From Caulobacter sp. (GTDB taxonomy: Bacteria; Pseudomonadota; Alphaproteobacteria; Caulobacterales; Caulobacteraceae), in contig JAGHZU010000012.1 in NCBI GenBank assembly GCA_017745235.1, positions 128,465-188,118 on the forward strand: 59,654 nt of DNA, read 5' to 3'. Made by a program: the position numbers and the translations under genes. The notes beneath the pieces were generated by a model that saw only the letters and a list, made by a program, of their open reading frames with translations, did no database searches and was not told the origin of the DNA. Below are positions 7,136 through 16,024 of this stretch, piece after piece; the first letter of the stretch is position 1; each line of letters begins with the position of its first letter.

Positions 7136-9706
7136 CTAGGTAGTCGCCCTTACGGGAGCCTCGCGCGCCGGCGCGGCGCCCGCCTTGGCCAGGACCTGGA
7201 CCAGGACGGTCAGCAGGTCGCGCAGGTCGATCGGCTTGGCCACGTGGGCGTCCATGCCGGCCTGGAAACAGGTCTCGATCTGGGTGCGCATGATGTCGGC
7301 GGTCAGGGCGATCACCGGCAGGCGGCTCCAGCGCGGATCGGCCCTCAATCGGCGCGTGGCCTCCAGCCCGTCCATCACCGGCATGTTGACGTCCATCAGC
7401 ACCAAGTCGAAGGCCTCGGTCTCGAGCATCTCAAGCGCCTCTCGGCCGTTCTCGACCTCGACCAGATCGCAATCGAACGGGGCCAGGAACAGCTTGATCA
7501 CGCGGCGGTTCACCGGATGGTCGTCGACCACCAGGATGCGGCGGCCCTGCAGCGGCGACAGGCCCTCGTCGTCCGCCACCGGGCCGGCGACCACCGCCTC
7601 GGCCTGGTCAGGCGTGGGCGTGTCGGCCAGGAAGGTCAGGGTGAAGGTCGAGCCCAGGCCCTCGCGGCTCTCCACCTTGATCGCCCCGTCCATCAGCTCG
7701 GCCAGACGGCGGGTGATGTTCAGCCCCAGGCCGGTGCCGCCGAAGTTTCGGGTCGTCGAGGCGTCGGCCTGGGTGAAGGCGCCGAACAGTTTGGACAGGG
7801 TGGCGCGGCTCATGCCGATGCCGGTGTCGGTCACCACCAGCCGGGCCAGCAGCCGGCCGCTCGCGACGTCGGCCGCGCAGCACAGCGACACCGCCACCCG
7901 GCCGCTGACGGTGAACTTCAAGGCGTTGGACAGGAGGTTGGCCAGGCACTGGCGCACCCGCACCGCATCGAACATCAGCAGCGGCGGCGGATCGCCGATC
8001 ACCGAGAACACCAGGTCCACGCCCTTCTCGCGGGCCGTGGGCTGGTAGCCGCCGACCAGACGCGCGCAGACCCCGACCAGGTCGCCGGCCGTGGGCGAGA
8101 TCTCCAGCTTGCCCGCCTCGATCTTCGACAGGTCCAGGATGTCGTTGAGCAGCACCAGCAGGGTGTCGCCACTGTCGATCATCAGTTCGACCTGTTCGCG
8201 TTGACGCGGCTCCAGGTTCTCCGCGCGCAGGGCCTGGGCCATGCCCAGCATGCCGTTCAGAGGCGTGCGCAGCTCGTGGCTCATCACCGCCAGGAAGGCC
8301 GACTTGGCCTCGTTGGCCGCCTCGGCCCGTCCACGGGCGTCCTTCAGGCGTTCGGAGGCGCGGCGCAGGTAGACGCCCCAGGCCACGCCGCCCACCACCA
8401 GGACCGCCAGCAGCATGGCGATGACGATCGAGGCATGGGCCAGGCGACGGTTCAGCTCGACCTCGGCCGTCAGGCGACGGCTCTCGTCGCGCTTGGACCG
8501 CAGCTCGGTCTCCAGCGCCGAGGCCATCTGGGCCCCGTTGCGGGCCTGGGCGGCCTGGGTGTTCTCGTAATCCTGCACCCGCCAGCGGTCCAGCAGGCGG
8601 AAGGCCTCCTCGCCCCGCCCCTCGGCCAGGGCGATATAGGCGCTCAGCAGCAGTTCGGCCTGCGGGTCCGGCTCCAGGGTCTCGGACGGAATGGCCCGGA
8701 TGGCCGCCAGGTCGGCCTTGGCGCCCGCCGCGTCGCCCAGCTCGGCCCGGGCCTGGGCGCGCAGGCGCAGCGACAGGCCCGTCAGCCGGCTGTCGGGGTG
8801 GCTGATGGCGACCGCGCCCTGGGCCAGGCAGCTCAGCACCCGGGCCGGGGCCCCGCGCTCGTGGGCGATGCGGGCGCACAGATAGCGATCCCAGGTCCGA
8901 AGGTCGGGATCGCCCGCAGCCTCGGTCATGCGATGGTGCACGGCGGCGAAGTGCTCGGCGGCGTCCAGCTCGCCCACCTCGGCGGCGGTGTAGGCGATGT
9001 CGTAGATGCGCTCGACCTTGCGCATGTAGAAGGCGTTGCCCTCGTCCAGGCGGGCGGCCTGGCTCATGTGGTCCAGCGCGCCTTCCTTATCGCCGATGTA
9101 GGACAGGGTGTAGGAATGCACCTGGTGCGCCTCGGCCAGCAGCGACTGGGCGATCGGCCCCTTGCGCTCCATCTGCCCGACCAGCTCGGCCGCCAGGCGC
9201 GAGGCGTCGGCCCAGCGCCCGGACCGCCCCAGGGTGCGCACGCGCTCCAGTCCCGCCATCATCCGGATGTCGGGGCCGGAATGGTTCAGATAGCGATCCC
9301 AGTCGGCGTCGGTGAAGGTGCGGAAGCCGCCGGACTCATGGCGATAGGCCGTAGCCAGCATGTCGGCCAGGGCGACCAGTTCGGGATCCTTGTCGGCCAC
9401 GCCCAGCGCCTTGACCTTGCGGTCCCAGTCGTCGAACTGCGGCTGGATCTGGTTGCTCTTGTAGGCGTAGAGTACGGCCCACAGGCCGTAGAGCCGCTTC
9501 TCGCCGCTCTGGCGCAACGCCTTGCGGCCGGCCCGTTCGATGTCGTCGTTCTGGCGTCCCGGCGCGCGGGTGTCGTGCAGGCTGATCTCGCGATAGAGGG
9601 CGTCCAGCTTGGCCGACTGAGGCGTGCGCGCCGACGCAGGACCGCCCGTCCCGGCCGACAGGGCGACCATCGCCGCGATGAACAGACAAAAGCGCCGCAA
9701 GCCCAC
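7136..9706 (-). CDS. Hybrid sensor histidine kinase with extracytoplasmic TPR-like sensor
   Basis: An 856-residue protein. An N-terminal signal segment (about 1-27) precedes a long helical region (about 30-415) with repeated Ala/Leu pairs resembling TPR repeats. One membrane helix (about 426-447) leads to a coiled coil and the HisKA domain with phospho-acceptor H477 in AVMSHELRTPLNG. The ATPase domain follows (N box NLLSNALKF, G boxes DTGIGM and FGGTGLGL), then a receiver domain with acidic pair in VVDDHPVN and phospho-acceptor D772 (LMDVNMPVMDG). The sensor region therefore faces the periplasm. No separate response regulator or Hpt gene is adjacent, so its output is unknown. Confidence 0.93.
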   Translation of the reverse strand: MGLRRFCLFIAAMVALSAGTGGPASARTPQSAKLDALYREISLHDTRAPGRQNDDIERAGRKALRQSGEKRLYGLWAVLYAYKSNQIQPQFDDWDRKVKALGVADKDPELVALADMLATAYRHESGGFRTFTDADWDRYLNHSGPDIRMMAGLERVRTLGRSGRWADASRLAAELVGQMERKGPIAQSLLAEAHQVHSYTLSYIGDKEGALDHMSQAARLDEGNAFYMRKVERIYDIAYTAAEVGELDAAEHFAAVHHRMTEAAGDPDLRTWDRYLCARIAHERGAPARVLSCLAQGAVAISHPDSRLTGLSLRLRAQARAELGDAAGAKADLAAIRAIPSETLEPDPQAELLLSAYIALAEGRGEEAFRLLDRWRVQDYENTQAAQARNGAQMASALETELRSKRDESRRLTAEVELNRRLAHASIVIAMLLAVLVVGGVAWGVYLRRASERLKDARGRAEAANEAKSAFLAVMSHELRTPLNGMLGMAQALRAENLEPRQREQVELMIDSGDTLLVLLNDILDLSKIEAGKLEISPTAGDLVGVCARLVGGYQPTAREKGVDLVFSVIGDPPPLLMFDAVRVRQCLANLLSNALKFTVSGRVAVSLCCAADVASGRLLARLVVTDTGIGMSRATLSKLFGAFTQADASTTRNFGGTGLGLNITRRLAELMDGAIKVESREGLGSTFTLTFLADTPTPDQAEAVVAGPVADDEGLSPLQGRRILVVDDHPVNRRVIKLFLAPFDCDLVEVENGREALEMLETEAFDLVLMDVNMPVMDGLEATRRLRADPRWSRLPVIALTADIMRTQIETCFQAGMDAHVAKPIDLRDLLTVLVQVLAKAGAAPAREAPVRATT

Positions 9707-9766
9707 GGTCCCCAGTGAACCGTCACAGCTTGGTCATGGACCGTTCCCGCGAGGTTAAGATCGCGC

Positions 9767-9789
9767 CCGCGCGACGTTCGGTCGCGCGG
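9767..9789. terminator. Stem-loop between the SDR and kinase genes
   Basis: A perfect 9-bp G+C-rich inverted repeat (9767-9775 with 9781-9789) around a 5-base loop. It lies just past the end of the leftward SDR gene and upstream of the leftward kinase gene. There is no T run, so it may be a rho-independent-like pause site or an attenuating hairpin rather than a true terminator. Confidence 0.4.
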
Positions 9790-9810
9790 AGCCCGCTCCG
9801 GAGATCGTCG

Positions 9811-10575
9811 TCAGATCGTGGCGCCGCCGTCCACCACCAGCGCCTGGCCGGTCATGAAGCTGCCGGCCTTGGACGCCAGGTAGACGGCCGCGCCGGCCAG
9901 TTCGTCCGGCTCGCCGATTCGGCGCAGCGGCACGCCCTTGGTCGAGCGCTCCAGGGTGGCCGGATCGTCCCACAGGGCCTTGGCGAAGTCGGTCTTGATC
10001 AGGCCCGGCGCGATGCAGTTGACCCGCACGTTGTCGGGGCCGAACTCGTGGGCCAGGTTGCGGGCCAGCTGGAAGTCGGCGGCCTTGGAAATGTTGTAGG
10101 CGCCGATGATGGCGTTGCCGCGCAGGCCGCCGATCGAGCTGATGATGATGACCGAGCCGTCCTTCCGCTCGCGCATCTCCGGGGCGACCATCGAGATCAG
10201 CCAGTGGTTGCTGATGATGTTGTTGTCCAGGATCTTGCGGAACTGGTCGTCGCTGATGCCCGACAGCGGCCCGTAATAGGGATTGGAGGCGGCGTTGCAG
10301 ACGCAGATGTCGACCTTGCCGAACGCCTTGCGGGTCTCGTCGACCAGGTTCTGAAGGTCCTCCTTGGAGGCGATGTTGGCGGGAACCGCGATGGCCGCGC
10401 CCGCGCCGTGCTTCTCGTTGATCGCCGCGGCCACCTCGTCGCACGGACCGGCCTTGCGCGAGGAAATCACCACCTTGGCCCCGTGCTCGGCCATGCGCTC
10501 GGCGATGGCCTTGCCGATCCCGCGCGAACTGCCGGTGATGATCGCCACCTTGCCGGTGAGGTCGAAGAGGGTCAT
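9811..10575 (-). CDS. SDR-family NAD(P)-dependent oxidoreductase
   Basis: The 254-residue protein is a classical short-chain dehydrogenase: TGSSRGIG cofactor loop near the N-terminus (residues 14-21), the NAAS motif, and the catalytic Ser plus Tyr-x-x-x-Lys (SSIGG...YNISKA). The C-terminus ends with the common GQALVVDGG. I use the ATG at 10575, preceded by AGGGAG; an ATG 14 codons earlier lacks such a site. The sequence resembles the DHRS4-like group, but the substrate is unknown. A candidate operator (10590-10601) sits immediately upstream, similar to one upstream of the FadB-like gene, which hints at lipid metabolism. Confidence 0.9.
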   Translation of the reverse strand: MTLFDLTGKVAIITGSSRGIGKAIAERMAEHGAKVVISSRKAGPCDEVAAAINEKHGAGAAIAVPANIASKEDLQNLVDETRKAFGKVDICVCNAASNPYYGPLSGISDDQFRKILDNNIISNHWLISMVAPEMRERKDGSVIIISSIGGLRGNAIIGAYNISKAADFQLARNLAHEFGPDNVRVNCIAPGLIKTDFAKALWDDPATLERSTKGVPLRRIGEPDELAGAAVYLASKAGSFMTGQALVVDGGATI

Positions 10576-10589
10576 GGCGCGGCTCCCTG

Positions 10590-10601
10590 AAACATTTGTT
10601 T
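10590..10601. promoter_or_regulatory. Candidate operator AAACA-N2-TGTTT upstream of the SDR gene
   Basis: AAACATTTGTTT has 5-bp inverted arms and lies 15 bases upstream of the SDR start. The same arms occur at 46379-46390 upstream of the FadB-like gene, suggesting a shared regulator, possibly of the TetR type. A promoter has not been placed. Confidence 0.35.
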
Positions 10602-10749
10602 GAAATTGCGCGCACACTGGGCCGCCGCGCCCATCCGGTCAAGCCTGACGGGCCCCGGCAGGTCCGTCGCGAATTTATTCGAAGGCGGCTGTAGGATGGC
10701 GTCCGCGGCCCACGTCCTCGAGACGAAACCCGCCTCGATGGAGACCACC

Positions 10750-11238
10750 ATGCCTCTCGACACCGCCCCCGCCGCCTCGGTCGCCGATCGCGAACTGAGC
10801 ATCACCCGCGTCATCGACGTTCCGGCCGACAAGCTGTTCAAGTGCTGGACCACGCCCGAGCGCATGCACGAATGGTTCTGCCCCAAGCCCTGGACGGTCT
10901 CGCACGCCGAAACCGACGTGCGCCCCGGCGGCTCCAGCCTGATCGTCATGCGGGGTCCCAACGGCGAGGAGTTTCCAAACCGTGGCGTCTATCTGGAAGT
11001 GATCGAGAACCGCCGCCTGGTCTTCACCGACGCCTTTGTCGAGGCCTGGGTCCCGTCCGATAAGGCCTTCATGGTCGCCATCGTCGAATTCGAGGACCTG
11101 GGCGACGGCAAGACCCGTTACACCGCCACCGCCCGCCACTGGTCGGTCGAGGATCGCCAGACCCACGAGCAGATGGGCTTCGTGCAGGGCTGGAACATCG
11201 TGGCCGACCAGATGACCGAGGTGGCCCGGACCTTCTAG
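10750..11238 (+). CDS. SRPBCC-family protein (AHSA1-like domain)
   Basis: A 162-residue protein with the AHSA1/SRPBCC signature: VIDVPADKLFKCWTTPERMHEWFCP at the front, the central GGSSLIVMRGPNG...RGVYLEVIENRRLVF, and a C-terminal helix GWNIVADQMTEVART. The fold forms a deep hydrophobic pocket that binds lipids or other ligands. I choose the ATG at 10750 because a GGAGA site lies five bases upstream; an ATG four codons earlier is possible. It is divergent from the SDR gene. No enzymatic residue assignment is possible. Confidence 0.86.
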   Translation: MPLDTAPAASVADRELSITRVIDVPADKLFKCWTTPERMHEWFCPKPWTVSHAETDVRPGGSSLIVMRGPNGEEFPNRGVYLEVIENRRLVFTDAFVEAWVPSDKAFMVAIVEFEDLGDGKTRYTATARHWSVEDRQTHEQMGFVQGWNIVADQMTEVARTF

Positions 11239-11328
11239 GCCGGCCCTCTTCCGGGATGGCCAGGCGCCGAAGCCGGCGCTTGGCTTCCCGCGCCCCAACG
11301 GGCATCTAGCGCCTCCCTGGAGGCTGTC

Positions 11329-12705
11329 ATGACCACCCCGATCGGCTGGCGCAATCTGCTGAACGCCGAACTCGCCCCGCGCTTCGCCCTGCTGTGCCTG
11401 GGCATCTGGCTGAACGCCGCCGACACCCTGGTGACGGTGACGATCATGCCCAGCGTGGCGCGCGAGATCGGCGGCTACCAGTATTTCGGCTGGTCGATCG
11501 CGGCCTTCCTGCTGGGCTCGATCCTGGCCGGGGCCTGCTCGGGCAAGCTGTCGATCCGCTTCGGCCTGCGCCAGGCCACGGCCCTGGCAGGAGTCTTCTA
11601 CGCCGTCGGCTGCGCCATGGGCGCGCTGGCTCCGGACTTCCTGGTGTTCGTCGCCGGACGCCTGGTCCAGGGCTTGGGCGCGGGCGCGATCGTGTCGCTG
11701 TGCTACGTGGCCGTCAGCGCCCTGTTCCCCGAAAGCCTGTGGCCGCGCGTCTACGGCGCCATCGCCGGCGTATGGGGCGCGGCCACCCTGCTGGGCCCGC
11801 TGTGCGGCGGCCTGTTCGCCGAGGCCGGCTTCTGGCGCGGGGCGTTCTGGCTGTTCGTGGTCCAGGCCGTGATCTTCGTCGTCGCGGTGCTGGTCATGGT
11901 GCCTTCCGCGCCCAAGGCGCCGGAGGGCGGGCGCATTCCGGGCCGCCAGCTGGCTCTGTTGACGATCGGCGTGTCGCTGATCGCCGCCGCCGGGGTCACG
12001 CCCGGACGCCTGCTCCCCGCCGCCTGCGCCGTCCTGGGCCTGCTGGCCATGGCCGCCCTGCTGCTGGTCAACGGCCGCTCGCCCGACCGCCTGCTGCCCA
12101 GCGCCGCCGGCGACCTGCGCACGGCCACCGGCCTTGGGCTGATGGTCATCTTCTTCTGCGAGGCCGCGACCGTGGGCTTCTCGGTCTATGGCCCCACCTT
12201 CATCCAGGTGCTGCACGGCGCGGGACCCTTGCTGAGCGGCTACGTCATCGGCGGCATCGCGGCGGGGTGGACGATCCTGTCGTTCGTCGTCGCCGGCCTT
12301 CCGCCCCATCGCGAGGGCCTGGCCATCCGCCTCGGCGGGGCGGTCATCGTCGCGGGCGTGGCCTGGGGCGCGTTCGAGATGGTGCGCGGCGGCCTGGTCG
12401 GGATCGCCGCCTCCATGACCCTGCTGGGCGCGGGCTTCGGGATCTGCTGGGCGTTCCTGGCCAAGCGGGTGATCAGCGGCGCGGGCGAGGCCGAGCAGGC
12501 CCTGGCCTCGGGCGCGGTCCCCACCACCCAGTTGATGGGCGGCGCCACCGGGGCCGCCGCCGCCGGAGCCCTGGCCAACGCCCTGGGTTTCGCCCACGGC
12601 GTGGACCCCGCCGCAGGAGCCGCCCACGGCCTGGCCCTGTTCGCCGCTTTCATCCCCCTGGCCCTGGTCGGCTTCGCCGCCGCCTGGCGGCTGGGGCGGA
12701 ACTGA
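11329..12705 (+). CDS. MFS transporter (multidrug-type)
   Basis: A 458-residue polytopic membrane protein. The first helix LCLGIWLNAADTLVTVTIMPSVA resembles DHA2 exporters (conserved LD/AD-T-x-x-x-x-A-x-P region), followed by the loop-2/3 motif SIRFGLRQA and GRLVQGLGAGAIVSLCYV (motif C-like region). It has about 12-14 membrane segments. A good GGAGG Shine-Dalgarno precedes the ATG. It likely exports a small molecule; substrate unknown. The next gene starts 9 bases after its stop codon. Confidence 0.88.
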   Translation: MTTPIGWRNLLNAELAPRFALLCLGIWLNAADTLVTVTIMPSVAREIGGYQYFGWSIAAFLLGSILAGACSGKLSIRFGLRQATALAGVFYAVGCAMGALAPDFLVFVAGRLVQGLGAGAIVSLCYVAVSALFPESLWPRVYGAIAGVWGAATLLGPLCGGLFAEAGFWRGAFWLFVVQAVIFVVAVLVMVPSAPKAPEGGRIPGRQLALLTIGVSLIAAAGVTPGRLLPAACAVLGLLAMAALLLVNGRSPDRLLPSAAGDLRTATGLGLMVIFFCEAATVGFSVYGPTFIQVLHGAGPLLSGYVIGGIAAGWTILSFVVAGLPPHREGLAIRLGGAVIVAGVAWGAFEMVRGGLVGIAASMTLLGAGFGICWAFLAKRVISGAGEAEQALASGAVPTTQLMGGATGAAAAGALANALGFAHGVDPAAGAAHGLALFAAFIPLALVGFAAAWRLGRN

Positions 12706-12714
12706 GGAACTCCG

Positions 12715-13044
12715 ATGACCGCCTCGCTCGACCTCGCCGCCGACGCCGTCTCCACCGAGCGCGACGTGATCGAGCGCCCGATCGACGCCGACGACCTGGA
12801 CCTGGGCGGTTGGGACATCGCCAAGGCGTTGAAGCTGGTCTCGCGCGGCAACGCCGTGGTGTCGGAATGGCTGTCGTCGCCGATCGTCTATGCCGAGGAT
12901 CCGGCGTTCCGCCCGGCGATCGACGACTATGTCCGCGATCAGATGGCCTGGGGCCTGAGCCACAAGGCCAGCGAACCACGCCGCGATCCGGCCCTGTGGG
13001 CGCGCACAGAGGCGGCGTTCCGCGAGTTGATCGGGGCTGGCTGA
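12715..13044 (+). CDS. Short protein resembling the middle of COG3541-type nucleotidyltransferases (likely remnant)
   Basis: 109 residues. The core (RDVIERPID...LGGWDIAKALKL...VSEWLSSPIVY, about 16-61) looks like the segment just after the catalytic domain of the RlaP/YcgL-like DNA-polymerase-beta nucleotidyltransferases, which are usually ~250 residues. The catalytic front half (GSR...D-x-D) is absent: the sequence before the ATG is the MFS gene. The last 20 residues may be the family's C-terminal helix joined after an internal deletion. A GAGGA site precedes the ATG, so it may still be translated. Family assignment is from memory of the pattern and should be searched. Confidence 0.6.
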   Translation: MTASLDLAADAVSTERDVIERPIDADDLDLGGWDIAKALKLVSRGNAVVSEWLSSPIVYAEDPAFRPAIDDYVRDQMAWGLSHKASEPRRDPALWARTEAAFRELIGAG

Positions 13045-13045
13045 T

Positions 13046-13882
13046 TCAGTTCGGCAGGATCGCGACCACCGCGACGCCGGCGGCTATCGCCGTCAACGAG
13101 CTCTCATTTTCGGACGGAGGCTGGTCGACATAGACCCCCTCGATCGGCTGAACGAAAACGGGCCTCGGGTGGATACTCGGATCCAGCGACGGTCGCGCCG
13201 CGATGATCGCCGCCACGACGGTTTCCCGATCCACGCCCGCCTCGCCCAGGCGGATCGCGATCTCGCCGCGCCCCGTGCGGCAGGCCTCGCGCAATCCAGG
13301 AAGCGGGCTGGGACCGACGACCAGCCGCAGCATGTCGCGCTCGCCCCGCCGACGCGGAAGGATTTCGGCAATGTCGTCCCAGGGCAGGGTCTCTCCGATT
13401 TCCGGATAGTAGACGCCCGCCTCATCGATCCGGAGCTCGACCTCGGGCGTCCGCCAGGCGCGCGAGATCCAGGAGACGTGGACCGACTGAACGGCGAACG
13501 CCAACGCCACGGCCAGCATGTAGCCCACGCCCCAAAACCAGCCGTTCCACCACCCCAGTCCCAGAGCGGCCAGCAGCGACAGGGCTAGTCCCGCCTGCGG
13601 CGCGCCGCGCCGGATCCAGCGCCACCACATTCCCCTTGCCGAGGTCAGCCACACGCCGGGTTCGGGGCTTCGCACGCCACCGCCTACTCGACGCGACAAC
13701 TTCGCGGCCGCACTGACCGCGAACACGAATACGACCAACGTCAGCTGCCCCAGGTGCAGCACATCAAGGACTATGAGAAGGGCGAACCACGGACCACCTC
13801 GCCACAGGCTGAAGGCGGCGGCCCGCAATGGCGCGCTCGTACCGTCGGAAACCCTGGCCAGCGTATCGAACCGGTTCATCAC
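13046..13882 (-). CDS. Hypothetical membrane protein
   Basis: A 278-residue protein of no family I recognise. Hydrophobic segments occur at about 31-58 (possibly one long or two short helices) and 95-135 (two helices), and a weak one near the C-terminus (about 262-277). Between 145 and 215 a soluble part (VELRIDEAGVYYPEIGETLPWDDI) resembles the PH-like/YcxB-type domains found in bacterial membrane proteins with bPH domains, but this is tentative. Its end lies 1 base from the end of the convergent nucleotidyltransferase remnant. Two adjacent ATGs start it; either is possible. Confidence 0.72.
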   Translation of the reverse strand: MMNRFDTLARVSDGTSAPLRAAAFSLWRGGPWFALLIVLDVLHLGQLTLVVFVFAVSAAAKLSRRVGGGVRSPEPGVWLTSARGMWWRWIRRGAPQAGLALSLLAALGLGWWNGWFWGVGYMLAVALAFAVQSVHVSWISRAWRTPEVELRIDEAGVYYPEIGETLPWDDIAEILPRRRGERDMLRLVVGPSPLPGLREACRTGRGEIAIRLGEAGVDRETVVAAIIAARPSLDPSIHPRPVFVQPIEGVYVDQPPSENESSLTAIAAGVAVVAILPN

Positions 13883-13943
13883 ACCCCCTCCGGAACAGGG
13901 CGAACCAGCCCGCCCGACAATCTAGGGCGGTGTCGGACTAGGC

Positions 13944-15932
13944 TCAAGCTTCCGCCAGGGCCGTCTTCTCCACCAGGCGCACCACGTCGCCCATGATCTC
14001 GGTGATCTTGAAGTCCTTGGGGGTGTAGACCCGGGCCACGCCCATCTGGCGCAGCACCAGGGCGTCGGCGTCGGGGATGATGCCGCCCACCACCACGGGC
14101 ACATGGTCCAGCCCTTCGGCGCGCATCAGGCGCACCACCTCCTGAACCAGGTCCAGGTGCGAGCCCGACAGGATCGACAGGCCGACCACGTGCGCCCCGC
14201 CTTCCTTGGCGCGGCGCACGATCTCCTCGGGCGTGGAGCGGATGCCGTCGTAGATCACCTCCATGCCCACGGCGCGGGCGCGGGTGGCGATCTGCTCGGC
14301 GCCGTTGGAGTGGCCGTCCAGGCCCGGCTTGCCGACGAGATAGGTCAGGGTTCGGCCCAAGGCCTGCGACACGCGCTCGACCTGCGCCTTCACCGCCTCG
14401 ACATCCTCGGCCTCGCCGGTGGAGACCACCACCGCCACGCCCGTGGGGCCGCGATACTCGCCGAACACCTCGCGCAGGGCCCCGGCCCACTCGCCGGTGG
14501 TGACCCCGGCCTTGGCCGCCGTGATCGAGGGCTCCATGATGTTGCGGCCGTCGGCGGCCGCGGCCTTCAGGTCGGCCAGGGCCGCCTCGACCGCCTCAGG
14601 GTCGCGGGCCGCGCGCCAGGCCTTCAGCCGCTCGACCACCCCCGCCTCAAGCAAGGGATCGACCACCTCGATGGCCCCGCCGCCCGCCGCCAGGGGCGAG
14701 GGCTCGCCGTCGGTCCAGCGGTTGACGCCCACGACGGTCAGGTCGCCGGTCTCGACCGAGCGAACCCGCCGGGCGTTGGAGGCGACCAGCTCCTTCTTCA
14801 TGTAGTCGATGGCGTTGGAGGCCCCGCCCATCTCGTCGATCAGGGCCAACTGGGCCAGGGCGCCCTTCGACAGCTCCGCCACCTTGGCCTCGACCACGTG
14901 GCTGCCGTCGAACAGATCCTCGTACTCCAGCAGGTCGGTCTCGTAGGCCAGGACCTGCTGAAGCCGCAGCGACCACTGCTGGTCGAACGGGCGCGGCAGG
15001 CCCAGGGCCTCGTTCCAGGCCGGCAGTTGCAGGGCCCGGCAGCGGGCGCGCTTGCTGAGCGTGACGGCCAGGGCCTCGATCAGGATGCGATAGACGTTGT
15101 TCTCGGGCTGCTGCTCGGTCAGGCCCAGGCTGTTGACCTGCACTCCGTAGCGGAAGCGCCGGGCCTTCTCGTCCTGCACGCCGTAGCGTTCCAGCAGGAT
15201 CTGGTCCCATAGCTCGGTGAAGCTGCGCATCTTGCACAGCTCGGTCACGAACCGGACGCCGGCGTTGACGAAGAAGCTGATGCGCGAGGCGACGATCTCG
15301 AAGTCCTCGTCGGGAACCTGGCCGCCGGCCTTGACCGTGTCGAGCACGCTGATGGCCGTAGCCAGGGCGAAGGCCAGCTCCTGCTCCGGCGTCGCGCCCG
15401 CCTCCTGCAGGTGGTAGCTGCAGACGTTCATCGGATTCCACTTGGGAACCTCGCGATAGCACCAGGCGATCATGTCGCCGATCAGCCGCAGGCTCGGCTC
15501 CGGCGGGAAGATGTAGGTGCCCCGGCTGAGGTACTCCTTGATGAGGTCGTTCTGGGTGGTGCCCTGCAGTTTCCTGCGGTCGGCTCCCTGCTCGTCGGCC
15601 AGGGCCACATACATCGCCAGCAGCCAGGCGGCGGGGGCGTTGATGGTCATCGACGTGTTGGACTGCTCCAGCGGAATGCCGTCGAACAGGGTCCGCATGT
15701 CGCCCAGGTGGGCGATGGGCACGCCCACCTTGCCCACCTCGCCTCGGGCCAGGATGTGGTCGGCGTCGTAGCCGGTCTGGGTGGGCAGGTCGAAGGCCAC
15801 CGACAGGCCCGTCTGGCCGCGCGCCAGGTTGGCCCGGTACAGCGCGTTGGATTTCTCGGCCGTGGAGTGCCCCGCATAGGTGCGGAAGATCCAGGGCGCG
15901 TCGGGCGCATGCTGGAACGGCTTCGGCTTCAT
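13944..15932 (-). CDS. ecm: Ethylmalonyl-CoA mutase (MeaA/Ecm-type, B12-dependent)
   Basis: The 662-residue protein has a methylmalonyl-CoA mutase-type catalytic barrel (GQTGLSVAFDLPTQTGYDAD near residue 40; GTTQNDLIKEYLSRGTYIFPP) and a C-terminal B12-binding domain with the D-x-H-x-x-G motif in GLDGHSNGAEQIA. The variants TQTGYD and NPMNVCSYHLQEAGATP, and the single-chain length, fit ethylmalonyl-CoA mutase rather than methylmalonyl-CoA mutase. It would convert ethylmalonyl-CoA to methylsuccinyl-CoA in the ethylmalonyl-CoA pathway of acetyl-CoA assimilation. Its partner Ccr is not in this window. A TTGC/GCAA inverted repeat lies upstream. Confidence 0.86.
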   Translation of the reverse strand: MKPKPFQHAPDAPWIFRTYAGHSTAEKSNALYRANLARGQTGLSVAFDLPTQTGYDADHILARGEVGKVGVPIAHLGDMRTLFDGIPLEQSNTSMTINAPAAWLLAMYVALADEQGADRRKLQGTTQNDLIKEYLSRGTYIFPPEPSLRLIGDMIAWCYREVPKWNPMNVCSYHLQEAGATPEQELAFALATAISVLDTVKAGGQVPDEDFEIVASRISFFVNAGVRFVTELCKMRSFTELWDQILLERYGVQDEKARRFRYGVQVNSLGLTEQQPENNVYRILIEALAVTLSKRARCRALQLPAWNEALGLPRPFDQQWSLRLQQVLAYETDLLEYEDLFDGSHVVEAKVAELSKGALAQLALIDEMGGASNAIDYMKKELVASNARRVRSVETGDLTVVGVNRWTDGEPSPLAAGGGAIEVVDPLLEAGVVERLKAWRAARDPEAVEAALADLKAAAADGRNIMEPSITAAKAGVTTGEWAGALREVFGEYRGPTGVAVVVSTGEAEDVEAVKAQVERVSQALGRTLTYLVGKPGLDGHSNGAEQIATRARAVGMEVIYDGIRSTPEEIVRRAKEGGAHVVGLSILSGSHLDLVQEVVRLMRAEGLDHVPVVVGGIIPDADALVLRQMGVARVYTPKDFKITEIMGDVVRLVEKTALAEA

Positions 15933-15983
15933 CCTGCGCTTCCCGTTTATCGTTCTTGATTACCAACGATCATGAACCGGGTT

Positions 15984-15997
15984 TTGCTGCAACGCAA
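15984..15997. promoter_or_regulatory. Inverted repeat upstream of the mutase gene
   Basis: TTGCTGCAACGCAA has TTGC/GCAA arms and lies about 52-65 bases upstream of the mutase start on the leftward strand. TTGC-containing repeats are bound by short-chain acyl-CoA regulators (PccR/RamB-like) in related bacteria; assignment here is a guess. Confidence 0.25.
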
Positions 15998-16024
15998 CAT
16001 GGCGCAGGAGCGACGCGTCGGGCC

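Noticed and set aside
7079..9718. Long open frame on the + strand, opposite the histidine kinase
   Set aside because: It mirrors the kinase gene codon by codon; residues are Gln/His/Arg/Gly rich with no family signature, as expected of an antisense frame in G+C-rich DNA.
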